From Tatumella ptyseos ATCC 33301 (lineage in GTDB: Bacteria > Pseudomonadota > Gammaproteobacteria > Enterobacterales > Enterobacteriaceae): DNA of 64,000 nucleotides. The notes beneath the pieces were generated by a model. That model searched no databases, was not told where the DNA came from, and was given only the letters and a program-made list of their open reading frames with translations. The DNA is taken from positions 186,001 through 250,000 of the forward strand of contig NZ_JMPR01000035.1 of NCBI RefSeq assembly GCF_000735525.1, written 5' to 3'. Both the position numbers and the translations under genes were made by a program. Positions 24,802 to 34,089 of this stretch are shown here, piece after piece (within the stretch, counting starts at the first letter, position 1; the number at the start of each line of letters is the position of its first letter).

Positions 24802-26187
24802 TTATACAGGCTGAACACCGGCGTCCAGCAGAGCCTGTTCAAATTTCTGCAGGAAAATACCCAGCTCTTCTTTGGTGATCAGCAAGGATGGCAGCAGACG
24901 CAGAACGCAACCATCACGCCCGCCACGCTCCAGGATCAGGCCATTTTCGAAACATTTTTTCTGCAACAGTGCAGAAAGCTGCCCGTCAGCCGGGTAAGAG
25001 CCCATCGCATCCTGTGCTTTGGACGGGTCGACGATTTCGATACCGATCATCAGGCCCGGACCACGTACCTGGCCTATCACCGGATAACGTTTCTGCAGGT
25101 TACGCAGTTCACCGGACAGCCATTCGCCGCGCTCAGCCACCTGATCTGCGATATTTTCCTGTTTCAGGATCTTCAGCGTAGTCAGACCGGTCGCCATCGC
25201 CATCTGGTTACCGCGGAAAGTACCGGTGTGGTGCCCCGGAGACCAGACATCAATTTTCTTTTTAATACCCAGTACCGCCAGTGGCAGACTGCCACCCACA
25301 GCTTTAGACATCACAATAATATCCGGCTCAATACCTGCATGTTCGAAGGCAAAGAACTTACCGGTACGGGCAAATCCGGCCTGAACTTCGTCGAGGATCA
25401 GTAAAATACCGTGTTCCTCGGTCACTTTACGGATGCGCTGTAACCACTCGATCGGTGCCGGGTTAACACCGCCCTCACCCTGTACGGCTTCCAGGATCAC
25501 GGCCGCAGGTTTACGGACTCCACTTTCAACATCGTTGATCAGGTTTTCAAAGTAGTAAGAAATCGCTTTCACGCCGGCGTCACCCCCCAGGCCGAACGGG
25601 CAGCGGTAAAGATGCGGATAAGGCATGAACTGCACTTCCGGCATCAGGCCATCAACCGCTTCTTTCGGCGACAGGTTGGCCGTCACGGACAGTGCACCGT
25701 GGGTCATACCATGGTAACCACCGGAGAAACTGATGATACCGCTCCGCCCGGTCGCTTTTTTTGCAAGCTTCAGTGCCGCTTCCACTGCATCGGCCCCGGA
25801 AGGTCCGGTGAACTGTAAGCAGTATTCTTTCCCTTCACCCGGTAACAACGATAACAGATAAGCTGAGAACTCATCTTTTAACGGGGTGGTCAGGTCAAGT
25901 GTATGTAACGGTAATCCGCTGGTGATAACACTTTGGATGCTTTCAAGCACTTCCGGATGATTATGACCCAGCGCCAGCGTACCGGCACCGGCCAGACAAT
26001 CGAGATATTCTTTACCTTCAACATCGGTGATCCACGCGCCCTGTGCTTTAGCAATCGCCAGAGGCAATTTGCGCGGATAACTTCTGACGTTTGATTCAAA
26101 CTCAGACTGTCTGTTTAAGAAGTTTTCATTGCTTTGTGGTAATGAATGCGCATTCAAAGTATTCATACGGACTTTATCCGTCATCAT
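24802..26187 (-). CDS. dat: Diaminobutyrate-2-oxoglutarate transaminase
   Basis: A class III PLP aminotransferase of about 461 residues that makes L-2,4-diaminobutyrate from aspartate semialdehyde and glutamate. Visible motifs: [13 protein letters not shown], the PLP-binding [14 protein letters not shown], the aspartate in [15 protein letters not shown] and the lysine in [12 protein letters not shown] place the start at 26187 (ATGATG, with TAGGAG upstream); the frame extends to 26292 but that extension is not conserved-looking. Upstream gene of the dat-ddc operon. Confidence 0.92.
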   Translation of the reverse strand: MMTDKVRMNTLNAHSLPQSNENFLNRQSEFESNVRSYPRKLPLAIAKAQGAWITDVEGKEYLDCLAGAGTLALGHNHPEVLESIQSVITSGLPLHTLDLTTPLKDEFSAYLLSLLPGEGKEYCLQFTGPSGADAVEAALKLAKKATGRSGIISFSGGYHGMTHGALSVTANLSPKEAVDGLMPEVQFMPYPHLYRCPFGLGGDAGVKAISYYFENLINDVESGVRKPAAVILEAVQGEGGVNPAPIEWLQRIRKVTEEHGILLILDEVQAGFARTGKFFAFEHAGIEPDIIVMSKAVGGSLPLAVLGIKKKIDVWSPGHHTGTFRGNQMAMATGLTTLKILKQENIADQVAERGEWLSGELRNLQKRYPVIGQVRGPGLMIGIEIVDPSKAQDAMGSYPADGQLSALLQKKCFENGLILERGGRDGCVLRLLPSLLITKEELGIFLQKFEQALLDAGVQPV

Positions 26188-26520
26188 ATCACTCCTACAA
26201 CCCGGAGTAGCTCTGTGCCGGATTGAATAAAAGGTTAAAAAACAGGGTCTATAAAGCGCGGCTAATATATGTGTTTTAAGAGGGCGTGACAACTGTTTTT
26301 ACTTTTCAGGGTTTTCAGAGTTTTCCTTTAAAAATCAACGATAAGAAAGCATTTTCTGTCTTGCGGCCGGATCGGTTTTGTAACTAAATCCCGGTCCATT
26401 GTCGAAGGGTTAATCACTGACGGGTAAATTCCCTTTCAGTGATTGCGGGTATTCTGTACTAACTGACGGACTCAGAAGCCCCCCCGGATGACGTTTTATC
26501 CGGCTGCCCCGTATAACTCT
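26188..26520. other. Gap between thiolase and dat
   Basis: About 330 bases, holding the dat promoter and the 3' end region of the thiolase operon. No gene or clear operator was seen. Confidence 0.4.
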
Positions 26521-27648
26521 CTAGTGATGGGGGTTATGGGCTTCGTATTGAGAAAGTAACATCGCGCTGCCCAGGCCGCCGGCGGCCGCAATGGCACATA
26601 CCCCATAACTGCGGCCTGAACGTTGCAGCTCATGAAACAGGCGGCAGACAAGAATAGCACCTGAAGCCCCGATCGGATGGCCTCTGGCCAGCGCCCCGCC
26701 ACCGCAGTTCGTTTGTTGCAAATCCAGCCCGCTTTCCTGAAGGCAAACTATCGCCTGCGAGGCATAGGCTTCCATCAGTTCAGTGACACACTGCTTCGGA
26801 TCCACCCGCGGAAATTCAGAGAATAACTGCCTTAGCGCCACCACAGGCGCATATCCTGGTAAACGGCTGTCTGCACCGGCGCTGACGGAACCGCAAATGG
26901 TCAGCCCGCTGACGGGTTTCAGCCGGGCCGCGACAGCATCGGAAACCACCAGACAGAAAGCCGCACCATCAGCTTCAACAGCGGTAGACACCAGGCTCAC
27001 CGTCCCGGACAGTACCGGAGCACGGGCTGCCAGGCGCTCACTTAGCTGGCGCGGATAACCGTCAGTGACGATCCCTGCTATCGGTACGGTTTCCTGTTGC
27101 AGCCGGTCACGCGCTGCCATCGCTTTTCGGTGACTGTCTATCGCCCAGGCATCCTGGGCCTGACGGGTCAGAGAATATTGCGCCGCCAGGGTATCCGCCG
27201 CTTCCGTCATATCCGGATCCGTCGCGGGATCCGGACTGAACGGCGGACGGGTATAAAAACAGGCCGGGCGACCATCGGCAAAAGTCTCCCCACGGAGCGG
27301 ACGCCGGGAATAACTTTCTGCGCCGCCGGCAATCACGATCCCGGCAGCGCCTGAATCCACCAGCGCAGAAGCCAGAGCCACTGCATCCAGTCCGCCGGCA
27401 CACTGGGTATCAATACTGATCCCGGAAACCCCTGGCATTCCGGCCGCCAGAGCAGTCATCCGGGCGGGATTCCCCCCGGCTCCCAGTGAATTAGCCAGAA
27501 TCAGCTGATCCACTTCCGCAGCAGCAATACCGCTCTGCGTTAGCAGTGCAGTGATCACCGGCTCTGCCAGCTGGTGAACCTTCAGCGATCCAAATGCGCC
27601 TCCCCGCGGAACCACTGCGCTACGCAGCGCTGCAATAATGACACTCAC
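26521..27648 (-). CDS. Thiolase / acetyl-CoA acetyltransferase family enzyme
   Basis: A 375-residue thiolase-fold protein. The nucleophile is Cys83 in DTQCAGGLDA; NCGGGALARGHPIGASGA (catalytic His) and CAIAAAGGLGSAML (second Cys) follow near 315-365, so the enzyme should be active. It is slightly short for the family (about 390) and diverged from FadA and AtoB. Its start overlaps the AMP-ligase stop by four bases (ATGA). As the last gene of a nitroreductase-ligase-thiolase operon it may condense or cleave the CoA ester made by the ligase; the product is unknown. Confidence 0.82.
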   Translation of the reverse strand: MSVIIAALRSAVVPRGGAFGSLKVHQLAEPVITALLTQSGIAAAEVDQLILANSLGAGGNPARMTALAAGMPGVSGISIDTQCAGGLDAVALASALVDSGAAGIVIAGGAESYSRRPLRGETFADGRPACFYTRPPFSPDPATDPDMTEAADTLAAQYSLTRQAQDAWAIDSHRKAMAARDRLQQETVPIAGIVTDGYPRQLSERLAARAPVLSGTVSLVSTAVEADGAAFCLVVSDAVAARLKPVSGLTICGSVSAGADSRLPGYAPVVALRQLFSEFPRVDPKQCVTELMEAYASQAIVCLQESGLDLQQTNCGGGALARGHPIGASGAILVCRLFHELQRSGRSYGVCAIAAAGGLGSAMLLSQYEAHNPHH

Positions 27649-28796
27649 GTTTTCAGATAGTCCTCTAAACGTTTCAGGTCAGCTTTACCGGCTGACAGTA
27701 ACGGGAAGTCAGGCAGGAACCAGAAACGGCGCGGAACCATCTCACTACCCAGTTGTTCGGTGATAAGCCTGCGCAGTGCCTTCTCCTGCTGTGGATCCGG
27801 ATGTCCCTGAATGAAGGCATGTAATATGTGGCCACGGCTGGCATCCGGGGCGGCAATGACCGCACATAACCCGCTGTCTGAATACTGACTGAGCAGTGCT
27901 TCGACGGCTTCCGGATACACATTTTTATCGGCGATAGTTACCATGCGGCTGCGACGACCACACAGCCATAAATGCCCCTGCGGATCCAGGAAACCCAGCT
28001 CACCGACGGTCATAAAATTCCCGTCTGTCCGGGTTTCCTCACTTCCCCCGGCAGCATAGCCGGAAAAGAGATACGGGCTATCCACCCAGACTTCGCCCAC
28101 ACCCTGCTGAACACCACGTATTTCAATGCTGACGCCGGGATAGGCCTTACCGACTGAGCCCCCGGGCGTTTCTGCATCAGCCAGAGTAATAAAACTGGTT
28201 TCAGATGCCCCGTAAAACTCATGGATGGTCGCCGCCGGACAATACCGGGCAGCACGTTCACGGGTTTTTGCATCGAGCTTTCCCCCGCCACAAAGGATCA
28301 ACCGTACCTTCGGCAATGTCTCCCCGCTGCCGGTCAGTAAACGCAGTTGTGTCGGTGTGATATACAGCACCGTAGTCCCGGCAGCCTGTAACTGCAAAAC
28401 CTGAGCACGCGGACGCATACCGGTGACAAAATCACATTCCATCCCGAGGTGTAACGACTCACAGACGCCGTACAGAGCCAGTGAATGATTCAGTCCGCCA
28501 AAAATGGCACTGCGATCCCCGGCGGTCAGGCCAAAAAGCTGCCGGTTCAGGTCAAAGGTTTTCTGCCATGTGATAAAAGGCCGCCGGATCACTTTAGGGA
28601 TCCCGCTACTGCCACAGGTTGTACATTCGATATGCCCGGTATCGTGACCGATTTCAATCCATGGTGACTGACTGATCGCCCGGAATGTCAGACCGCCCGT
28701 ATAAGCAGTCACTACCCGCTGCAACGCATCGGCGACTTCACCACCAGCATTCTCCAGCGCAACGCCCTGGTAACGAAAATAAGCCTCCGCCCTCAT
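27645..28796 (-). CDS. AMP-dependent acyl-CoA synthetase/ligase, short form
   Basis: A 383-residue member of the ANL superfamily. The ATP-binding A3 motif is TTCGSSGIPK (about 59-68, a variant of TSGSSGxPK), followed by EFYGASETS (A5, about 193-201), the D-G-x-x-x-T-G-E region as DGNFMTVGELG, and a C-terminal lysine in SAGKADLKR. The usual first 100 or so residues before A3 are mostly missing, as in MenE-like short forms. Linked by ATGA overlaps to the nitroreductase upstream and the thiolase downstream. It would activate a small carboxylic acid; the substrate cannot be told. Confidence 0.8.
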   Translation of the reverse strand: MRAEAYFRYQGVALENAGGEVADALQRVVTAYTGGLTFRAISQSPWIEIGHDTGHIECTTCGSSGIPKVIRRPFITWQKTFDLNRQLFGLTAGDRSAIFGGLNHSLALYGVCESLHLGMECDFVTGMRPRAQVLQLQAAGTTVLYITPTQLRLLTGSGETLPKVRLILCGGGKLDAKTRERAARYCPAATIHEFYGASETSFITLADAETPGGSVGKAYPGVSIEIRGVQQGVGEVWVDSPYLFSGYAAGGSEETRTDGNFMTVGELGFLDPQGHLWLCGRRSRMVTIADKNVYPEAVEALLSQYSDSGLCAVIAAPDASRGHILHAFIQGHPDPQQEKALRRLITEQLGSEMVPRRFWFLPDFPLLSAGKADLKRLEDYLKT

Positions 28797-29521
28797 ATTC
28801 CGTCCTCCCTGTCGGTAAATCCATGCAGCGTGGAATACTCCTCTGCCGGCGCACGGGCGGTACGGAAGCCGTTAACCGCGGCCGTCATGTCCGGCCTGCC
28901 CAGAGCAATACCACAGATCACGGTTTCCTGTTCAGGTAACGCAAGTAACTGATGAATGGCCCGGCCGTAATTTGCCAGCGCACCGATACCGCAGGTCCCG
29001 TAGCCCAGTTCCTGAGCGGAAAGAAAGAAACTCATCAGCGCCATCCCAAGATCCATAAAACAGCCGGCCCCCATCTCCCGATGGAGTGTCACGACAATAC
29101 CGACCGGAGCATCAAAGAAGCGATAGTTCGCTGCAAACTGACGGCGGCGTCCCTCAATATCGCGTTTATGAATATCCAGCGCCTGATAGAGTGCATAACC
29201 TGCTTCCCGTTGACGTTGTTTCAGATACACAGGCATCGGTCGGGGAAAATAGCTATACAGTTCTTCTTCAGGAGGCTGTTGAGCTATCAGGGCTAGCTGA
29301 GTCGTCATTTCTGCCAGCGGCTCGCCGGTATAGATATGGAACATACCGGGTTGCAGATTCGCACCACTGGGGGCACGACGGGCTGCCTGCAGGATATGCC
29401 TGATATCGCTGAGAGGAACGGGTTCATCAAGGAAGGCTCGACAGGAATGGCGTTGAGTCAGTAATTCTGACAACGGATGACGGGGATTGCGCATCGTAAA
29501 TACAGCCTGAACAAAGGACAA
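28793..29521 (-). CDS. Nitroreductase-family flavoprotein
   Basis: A 242-residue FMN-dependent nitroreductase-fold enzyme. The N-terminal RHSCRAFLDEPV and ARRAPSGANLQP (FMN phosphate binding), and C-terminal YGTCGIGAL, are typical. First gene of a three-gene operon with an AMP ligase and a thiolase, all overlapping by four bases. In such a setting it may reduce or oxidise the acyl substrate rather than a nitro compound. Divergent from an EamA exporter across about 280 bases. Confidence 0.85.
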   Translation of the reverse strand: MSFVQAVFTMRNPRHPLSELLTQRHSCRAFLDEPVPLSDIRHILQAARRAPSGANLQPGMFHIYTGEPLAEMTTQLALIAQQPPEEELYSYFPRPMPVYLKQRQREAGYALYQALDIHKRDIEGRRRQFAANYRFFDAPVGIVVTLHREMGAGCFMDLGMALMSFFLSAQELGYGTCGIGALANYGRAIHQLLALPEQETVICGIALGRPDMTAAVNGFRTARAPAEEYSTLHGFTDREDGI

Positions 29522-29799
29522 AAAATAAGACAGTCACCGTTAAACGGTAATCTGACCCGATGTGCCGAGTATAGCTGTAAACTATTTTTATGACCACAGC
29601 CTTACAAGTCTTTCCCCCCCGAAAGCCGCCCGGGAACAGGCTGGCGGGTACGTTCATATCTCTTAACTTCTGCATTTTTCTTCCGTTATAGCCCCTTAAA
29701 TCTGCCCGGTAGCCCATCATCTGTTGCCGGGGACTTGCGTAAATGCGCCATCCGCCACATAATCGTCAACCAAATTTTCTGATATAGGTTTACAACTCT

Positions 29800-30687
29800 G
29801 TGTGGTATCTCGCGATCGTTACCTTCCTTTGGGGATCCTCATTCAGTCTGACCGGCCATTTCCTTGCCGGCCAGGTTGACAGCTATTTCGCCGTATTCTT
29901 CCGGACGCTGGCAGGCACCCTGATTTTTGTTCCCTTTATGGTATGGCGTAATCTGCCGAAACGGTTAATTGCCGGGTTATGGTTCGCCGGTGCCCTTCAG
30001 TTCGGCGTCACCTATGCGCTGTCTTATCAGAGCTACACTATGCTGACGGTGCCGGAGATGTTGCTGTTTACCACACAAACTCCCCTCTATATCAGTCTGC
30101 TGAATAATGCGCTGGAACGACGGTTTAATCCCTGGACGCTGGTCGCCGCCTTGTTTGCCGTCTCCGGCGGGATTGTCATTCACTACCATCCGCTGACCGG
30201 GCATTTCTGGAAAGGTTTCTGGCTTTTGCAACTGGCGAACCTGACGTTTGCCGCCGGACAGGTTATCTGTCGCCGCCTGCTGCTGAAATATAAGCCGGAT
30301 GTTCCGTTACCTAAGCTGTTTGGTCACTTCTTCCTGGGCGCGCTGATCATTACCGCCCCGCTCTATTACTTCTTCGGTCAGCAGGGCCATCTGCCACAAA
30401 CCGGCGCCCAGTGGACGGTGCTGGTTTATCTGAGTGTGGTCGCCACAGCGCTGGGAAGTTACTGGCTGGCGAAAGGAAGTACGCTGGTCTCGGTCGCGAC
30501 GTTGTCCGTTTTCAACGAACTGCATGTGCCGGTCGGACTGATTATTAATATGCTGCTCTGGGGGAATGATGTTCCGGTGCTGAGGCTGATTGCAGGCTGC
30601 TGTCTGATAGCCATTGCCATCGGCATTAATTACACCCACCCGACACGCTCACCGCAACGCCCGGTATCACAGGAAGCCACCGACTAA
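29800..30687 (+). CDS. EamA/DMT-family transporter
   Basis: A 295-residue protein with about ten transmembrane helices and two EamA repeats (opening WYLAIVTFLWGSSFSLTGHF; the second repeat near residue 145). DMT exporters move amino acids, metabolites or amines. The start is uncertain: a GTG at 29800 with a weak ribosome site; GTG is used because the first helix starts immediately. Its divergent position suggests it exports the product or an intermediate of the nitroreductase-ligase-thiolase operon, which is inference. Confidence 0.82.
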   Translation: MWYLAIVTFLWGSSFSLTGHFLAGQVDSYFAVFFRTLAGTLIFVPFMVWRNLPKRLIAGLWFAGALQFGVTYALSYQSYTMLTVPEMLLFTTQTPLYISLLNNALERRFNPWTLVAALFAVSGGIVIHYHPLTGHFWKGFWLLQLANLTFAAGQVICRRLLLKYKPDVPLPKLFGHFFLGALIITAPLYYFFGQQGHLPQTGAQWTVLVYLSVVATALGSYWLAKGSTLVSVATLSVFNELHVPVGLIINMLLWGNDVPVLRLIAGCCLIAIAIGINYTHPTRSPQRPVSQEATD

Positions 30688-30996
30688 GACTCACCATCTT
30701 TTCCTGCCCTCCCTCCGGCACAACGTTACTTGCGTGCCGGAGGGGTGCGATATAAACACCTGTCATTCCCGACTATGTGTTGCAGCATAAGGTATTGCCA
30801 GTGACACAAAGGCGCCGCCTGGAAAGCGGAAAATATCGCGTTAATCCTGTTTTTGATTGAGCTGGCATGATGGGCCGCTGTGAGCGATAAGCGGACATTA
30901 ACATACCTTTGAAAGTGGCCAAATTTAGCTATCCAAGACACAGAGAAAGAAAAGGCATCGTCTATAAAAAATGCCTGTGACCGATAAGATGGCGAG
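30688..30996. other. Gap with no convincing gene
   Basis: About 310 bases between the EamA gene and the end of the restriction endonuclease gene. A minus-strand frame exists (30726-31007) but overlaps the endonuclease end and has no ribosome site. Nothing else seen. Confidence 0.4.
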
Positions 30997-31920
30997 CTAA
31001 TACGCAACCTTATTTCTAAGCCATCGGGCTAGCCCGGTGTCCAGTATGAGTTCTGCAAGCTTCGTAGGCCCAATCATAGTGACGCCTTCAGCATGAAGAT
31101 CCTCACTCAATGTCCCATGATGCCAGACAAAGAACATCCGATCATAGCTATCACTGGTCTGGAAACGTGACAGATACTCAGAGAATACAGACTGATTAGC
31201 AACAGACTTCACCTGCACAAATGCCTGTTCTTTGGTAGTGGGCAGTTCAAGTTCAATATCGACAGTCTTCTGTGTCTTGCCAAGGCTCCCAGTTCTTCTC
31301 CATCCACTGGCAGAGAAAATCAGATCTACGAGCAACTCAAAGTCCTGCCAGGTAAGCAAACTACACAAACTGGTAATAGCCATCAGATACTGAGCCTTAG
31401 CATTATCAGCGTTGATGATTTCCGGCGATTGCTCATCATTGATTTTTCGCAGAGCGTAATCGGCCAAACGCACATCGCAGATGGTTCCCCGGTAATTCTG
31501 TGTAGCAAGTAAAGCACCGCTCAGGACGCTGTGGGACAGCAGGTTACCGGCCAGACTATGGCTGTGCCATCCATCCACCGTTTGGCGGATCCTGCTGCCA
31601 TCTTCCAGTTCGGTGACCTCTCCGGAAGGATGGCACCAATGCAATAACCCCTGGCTAAACGTAATGAAGAGTGTATCGGGAGTAGCGGTATAAAACGTCT
31701 TTATCTGCCTGACATCATTTTTGGCAGTGGACTGGTTATTGTTCCTTTCTTTTTCCCAGACTTTCTGCACATCCTCCCACTTTTCCTCAAGGCACATCTT
31801 ATGGGGCGTTTTGTGGTATCCAAATTTAATAATGCCAGATGTCAGGCACTCATGTTCCCATTCTCCTCCCTCCCCCAGCTTGATATATTTCACCTCAGTC
31901 GCGTGAATCTTTTCCAACAT
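30997..31920 (-). CDS. Solitary Mrr-like restriction endonuclease
   Basis: A 307-residue protein. The C-terminal half has an Mrr/PD-(D/E)xK nuclease pattern: DFELLVDLIFSASGWRRTGSLG, then VDIELELP and the Q-V-K triad segment FVQVKS near residues 225-245. The N-terminal half is not recognised and might read modified DNA. The ATG at 31920 has GGAG seven bases upstream. No methyltransferase or specificity subunit is adjacent, so it is more likely a type IV (modification-dependent) defence enzyme than part of a type I-III system. Inserted between housekeeping-type genes; lower GC suggests acquisition. Confidence 0.75.
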   Translation of the reverse strand: MLEKIHATEVKYIKLGEGGEWEHECLTSGIIKFGYHKTPHKMCLEEKWEDVQKVWEKERNNNQSTAKNDVRQIKTFYTATPDTLFITFSQGLLHWCHPSGEVTELEDGSRIRQTVDGWHSHSLAGNLLSHSVLSGALLATQNYRGTICDVRLADYALRKINDEQSPEIINADNAKAQYLMAITSLCSLLTWQDFELLVDLIFSASGWRRTGSLGKTQKTVDIELELPTTKEQAFVQVKSVANQSVFSEYLSRFQTSDSYDRMFFVWHHGTLSEDLHAEGVTMIGPTKLAELILDTGLARWLRNKVAY

Positions 31921-32242
31921 ACAATCACTCCGGTAAACGAATTTCCTAGCTAAAGGTTCCTTACTTTACCTCTGAACAGAGCGTAAAGGCGCACAATTTC
32001 CTTCACCGGATAAATCAGAGTGGTAACAGATGGTGGCCTGCTCCCCAATGTTCAACTTAGATTGTTGTAAGCAACGACTGCTCCTGGCAGATAACAGACT
32101 GTCCAACTGTAAACACAGGGTCATTACTGCCCTGTCTTTACACTGAGTATGTTTTGCCGGCAGGTAGTAAACTCACGTGCCATGGCGCTGATATTGATCC
32201 GGACGTTAATCCGTACAATCACCGTAGTTTTCTGTTCTTTCT

Positions 32243-32353
32243 GATCAGAATGTCGCAGATGTCCTGACCTATATCCGTAATAGTTGGGGGAATGCAGCAC
32301 CGGCCGTGACTGCCGGTGAGGTGAAGACGCTGCGTAAAGCCTTAGCGCAATAA
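32243..32353 (+). pseudogene. C-terminal fragment of a cytochrome c subunit gene
   Basis: A 36-codon tail ending in TAA at 32353 reads DQNVADVLTYIRNSWGNAA..., the typical last 35-40 residues of the triheme cytochrome c subunit of alcohol/gluconate/sugar dehydrogenases. No heme motif or start lies upstream in frame, so only the tail remains. It is on the opposite strand to, and converges with, the intact dehydrogenase operon whose large subunit ends at 32416. Confidence 0.75.
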
Positions 32354-32374
32354 AAACGGGACGGTGCTTTGACA

Positions 32375-32397
32375 AAAGGCCCCGTGAAGGGGCCTTT
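32375..32397. terminator. Bidirectional terminator after the dehydrogenase operon
   Basis: AAAGGCCCC and GGGGCCTTT (32375-32383, 32389-32397) form a nine-pair stem with a five-base loop. T-rich on one side and A-rich on the other, so it can end the dehydrogenase transcript on the minus strand and anything reading the cytochrome fragment on the plus strand. Confidence 0.8.
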
Positions 32398-32415
32398 GCT
32401 TTTGTATCTTTTCCG

Positions 32416-34053
32416 TTAGCCGTGCTGCAGGTCGCGTTTAATACTGTCGGTCGCCCGCAAAGAAAGCGCAACCATACTCAGTGTCGAGTTAACCGTTCCT
32501 GCCGCTGCCATTACCCCGCCGGAAGCAATATACAGGTTCTGGTGATCATGGGTACGCATCCAGCTATCCACGACGGAGTCTTTCGGATCATGCCCCCCGA
32601 TAGTTCCGCCCATGATATGGTTATTCGGGTTAAAGTACGGCGTCATTTCAATTTCTGTCGCACCGAACAGATTCGCTATCTGCATCAGGTGCTGACGGGA
32701 AGAGACCGCCGCTTTACGCACATAATCCCCGACATCATAAGTAACATGCGGATACGGGATCCCCAGGCTGTCTTTACGCTGAGTACTCAGGGTCAGACGG
32801 TTGTCCGGGTTGGCCAGTACGTCATGGTTAACATAAATATCCATACCGCAGGCCGCACGGCGACGAATTTCCTGATCCAGCTTTTTACCTACCAGGCCCA
32901 TCTGTAGTGCTTTCACACCCGCTTTATGGTTCTGGGACGTATTGTTCATCCCGATCTGAATCGCCGCATGCTCTCTGCGGAAGTCACCGTCACGGAAGTT
33001 AGTGATGGAACTCATCTGTACAGAGCCTCCGCCGGTCCAGATAGGCTCTGACGCCTGGAAGCTCATCAGGATCCCCGGATGGTCCATCATATTTCTGCCG
33101 ACCATATCTGAACTGTTCGCAATACCGTTAGGGTTACGATCATTGGCTGCCAGTAATAACAGTTTCGGTGTTTCAATACCGTTACCGGCCAGCACAAAGG
33201 TCCGTGCGGTGACGCGGTGGGAGTTCTTATCCGGGTCGTAATAGTGCAGAGCCGTAATATTATTATGCTCATCGGTTTCAAACCGGTAGACCACCGCGTT
33301 AGGCAGAATTTTCGCACCGGCTTTTTCTGCTTTCACAATCGTATGGATACCATTGAACATGGCACCGATAGGACAGATAGGCATACAGTTGTTATTACCG
33401 CAGCACTGCGGACGTCCGTCATAAGGGCGGCTGTTACGCCCCTGCGGAACCGGGGTATTTTCGTACCCGGCGGTAGCCACCACTTCCGTAAAACGGCGAT
33501 CGGCCGGACCGTAAGGCATCGGTTCCATCGGGAACGGCTTCTTACGTGGTGCAACATATTTCAGCGTCGTGTCGTTCGGGCCATTAACCCCGATCATCAC
33601 TTCGGCACGGTAGTAATAATCTTCTAATTCATCATAAGTCACTACCCAGTCACGCCCCACACCATAAGTGGTGTGTAATTGCAGATCCGGGGGCAGAAAG
33701 CGCCAGCACGATGCCGCCCAGTGCCAGGTCGTCCCGCCGACACCTTTAATCATCCCCTGACGAAATGCAGAGGCATCCGGGCCGGAGACTTCCGGATAGT
33801 TGTTATACGGGTATAACTGCGGGTGAACCGCCCAGGGTTCCGGCGGATAAGGTGTCGCATAATCAGATTCTGATTTATTGACCGGGGGGATATTACGCCA
33901 GTTTTCAACCACTTCCCCCCTCTCCCAGCGCGGGCCGGCATCCAGAACCAGTACCGATAATCCGGCTTCCGCCAGTTCTTTTGCGACGGTACCACCACAA
34001 ATCCCTGCGCCTACCACTACCACATCAGCGCTATATTGCTCAGACATAACCAC
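32416..34053 (-). CDS. FAD-dependent membrane sugar (acid) dehydrogenase, large GMC subunit
   Basis: A 545-residue GMC oxidoreductase, the catalytic FAD subunit of a three-part periplasmic-facing dehydrogenase. The FAD motif GAGICGG is near residue 14; CCGNNNCMPICPIGAM (about 215-230) holds the cysteines that bind a 3Fe-4S cluster in related FAD-glucose and fructose dehydrogenases; the GMC active-site His/Asn segment lies in THDHQNLYIASGG. It aligns well, from memory, with Gluconobacter FdhL and with gluconate/2-ketogluconate dehydrogenase large subunits. Which substrate (fructose, gluconate, 2-ketogluconate) is used cannot be settled; gene order S-C-L resembles fdhSCL. No signal peptide: exported with the Tat-carrying small subunit. 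Confidence 0.85.
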   Translation of the reverse strand: MVMSEQYSADVVVVGAGICGGTVAKELAEAGLSVLVLDAGPRWERGEVVENWRNIPPVNKSESDYATPYPPEPWAVHPQLYPYNNYPEVSGPDASAFRQGMIKGVGGTTWHWAASCWRFLPPDLQLHTTYGVGRDWVVTYDELEDYYYRAEVMIGVNGPNDTTLKYVAPRKKPFPMEPMPYGPADRRFTEVVATAGYENTPVPQGRNSRPYDGRPQCCGNNNCMPICPIGAMFNGIHTIVKAEKAGAKILPNAVVYRFETDEHNNITALHYYDPDKNSHRVTARTFVLAGNGIETPKLLLLAANDRNPNGIANSSDMVGRNMMDHPGILMSFQASEPIWTGGGSVQMSSITNFRDGDFRREHAAIQIGMNNTSQNHKAGVKALQMGLVGKKLDQEIRRRAACGMDIYVNHDVLANPDNRLTLSTQRKDSLGIPYPHVTYDVGDYVRKAAVSSRQHLMQIANLFGATEIEMTPYFNPNNHIMGGTIGGHDPKDSVVDSWMRTHDHQNLYIASGGVMAAAGTVNSTLSMVALSLRATDSIKRDLQHG

Positions 34054-34089
34054 CTCGAAATACTACAAATTCGTAAAATGACGGCACGA

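Noticed and set aside
30726-31007. Minus-strand frame between EamA and the endonuclease
   Set aside because: No start signal, composition unlike a protein, and it overlaps the end of the endonuclease gene.
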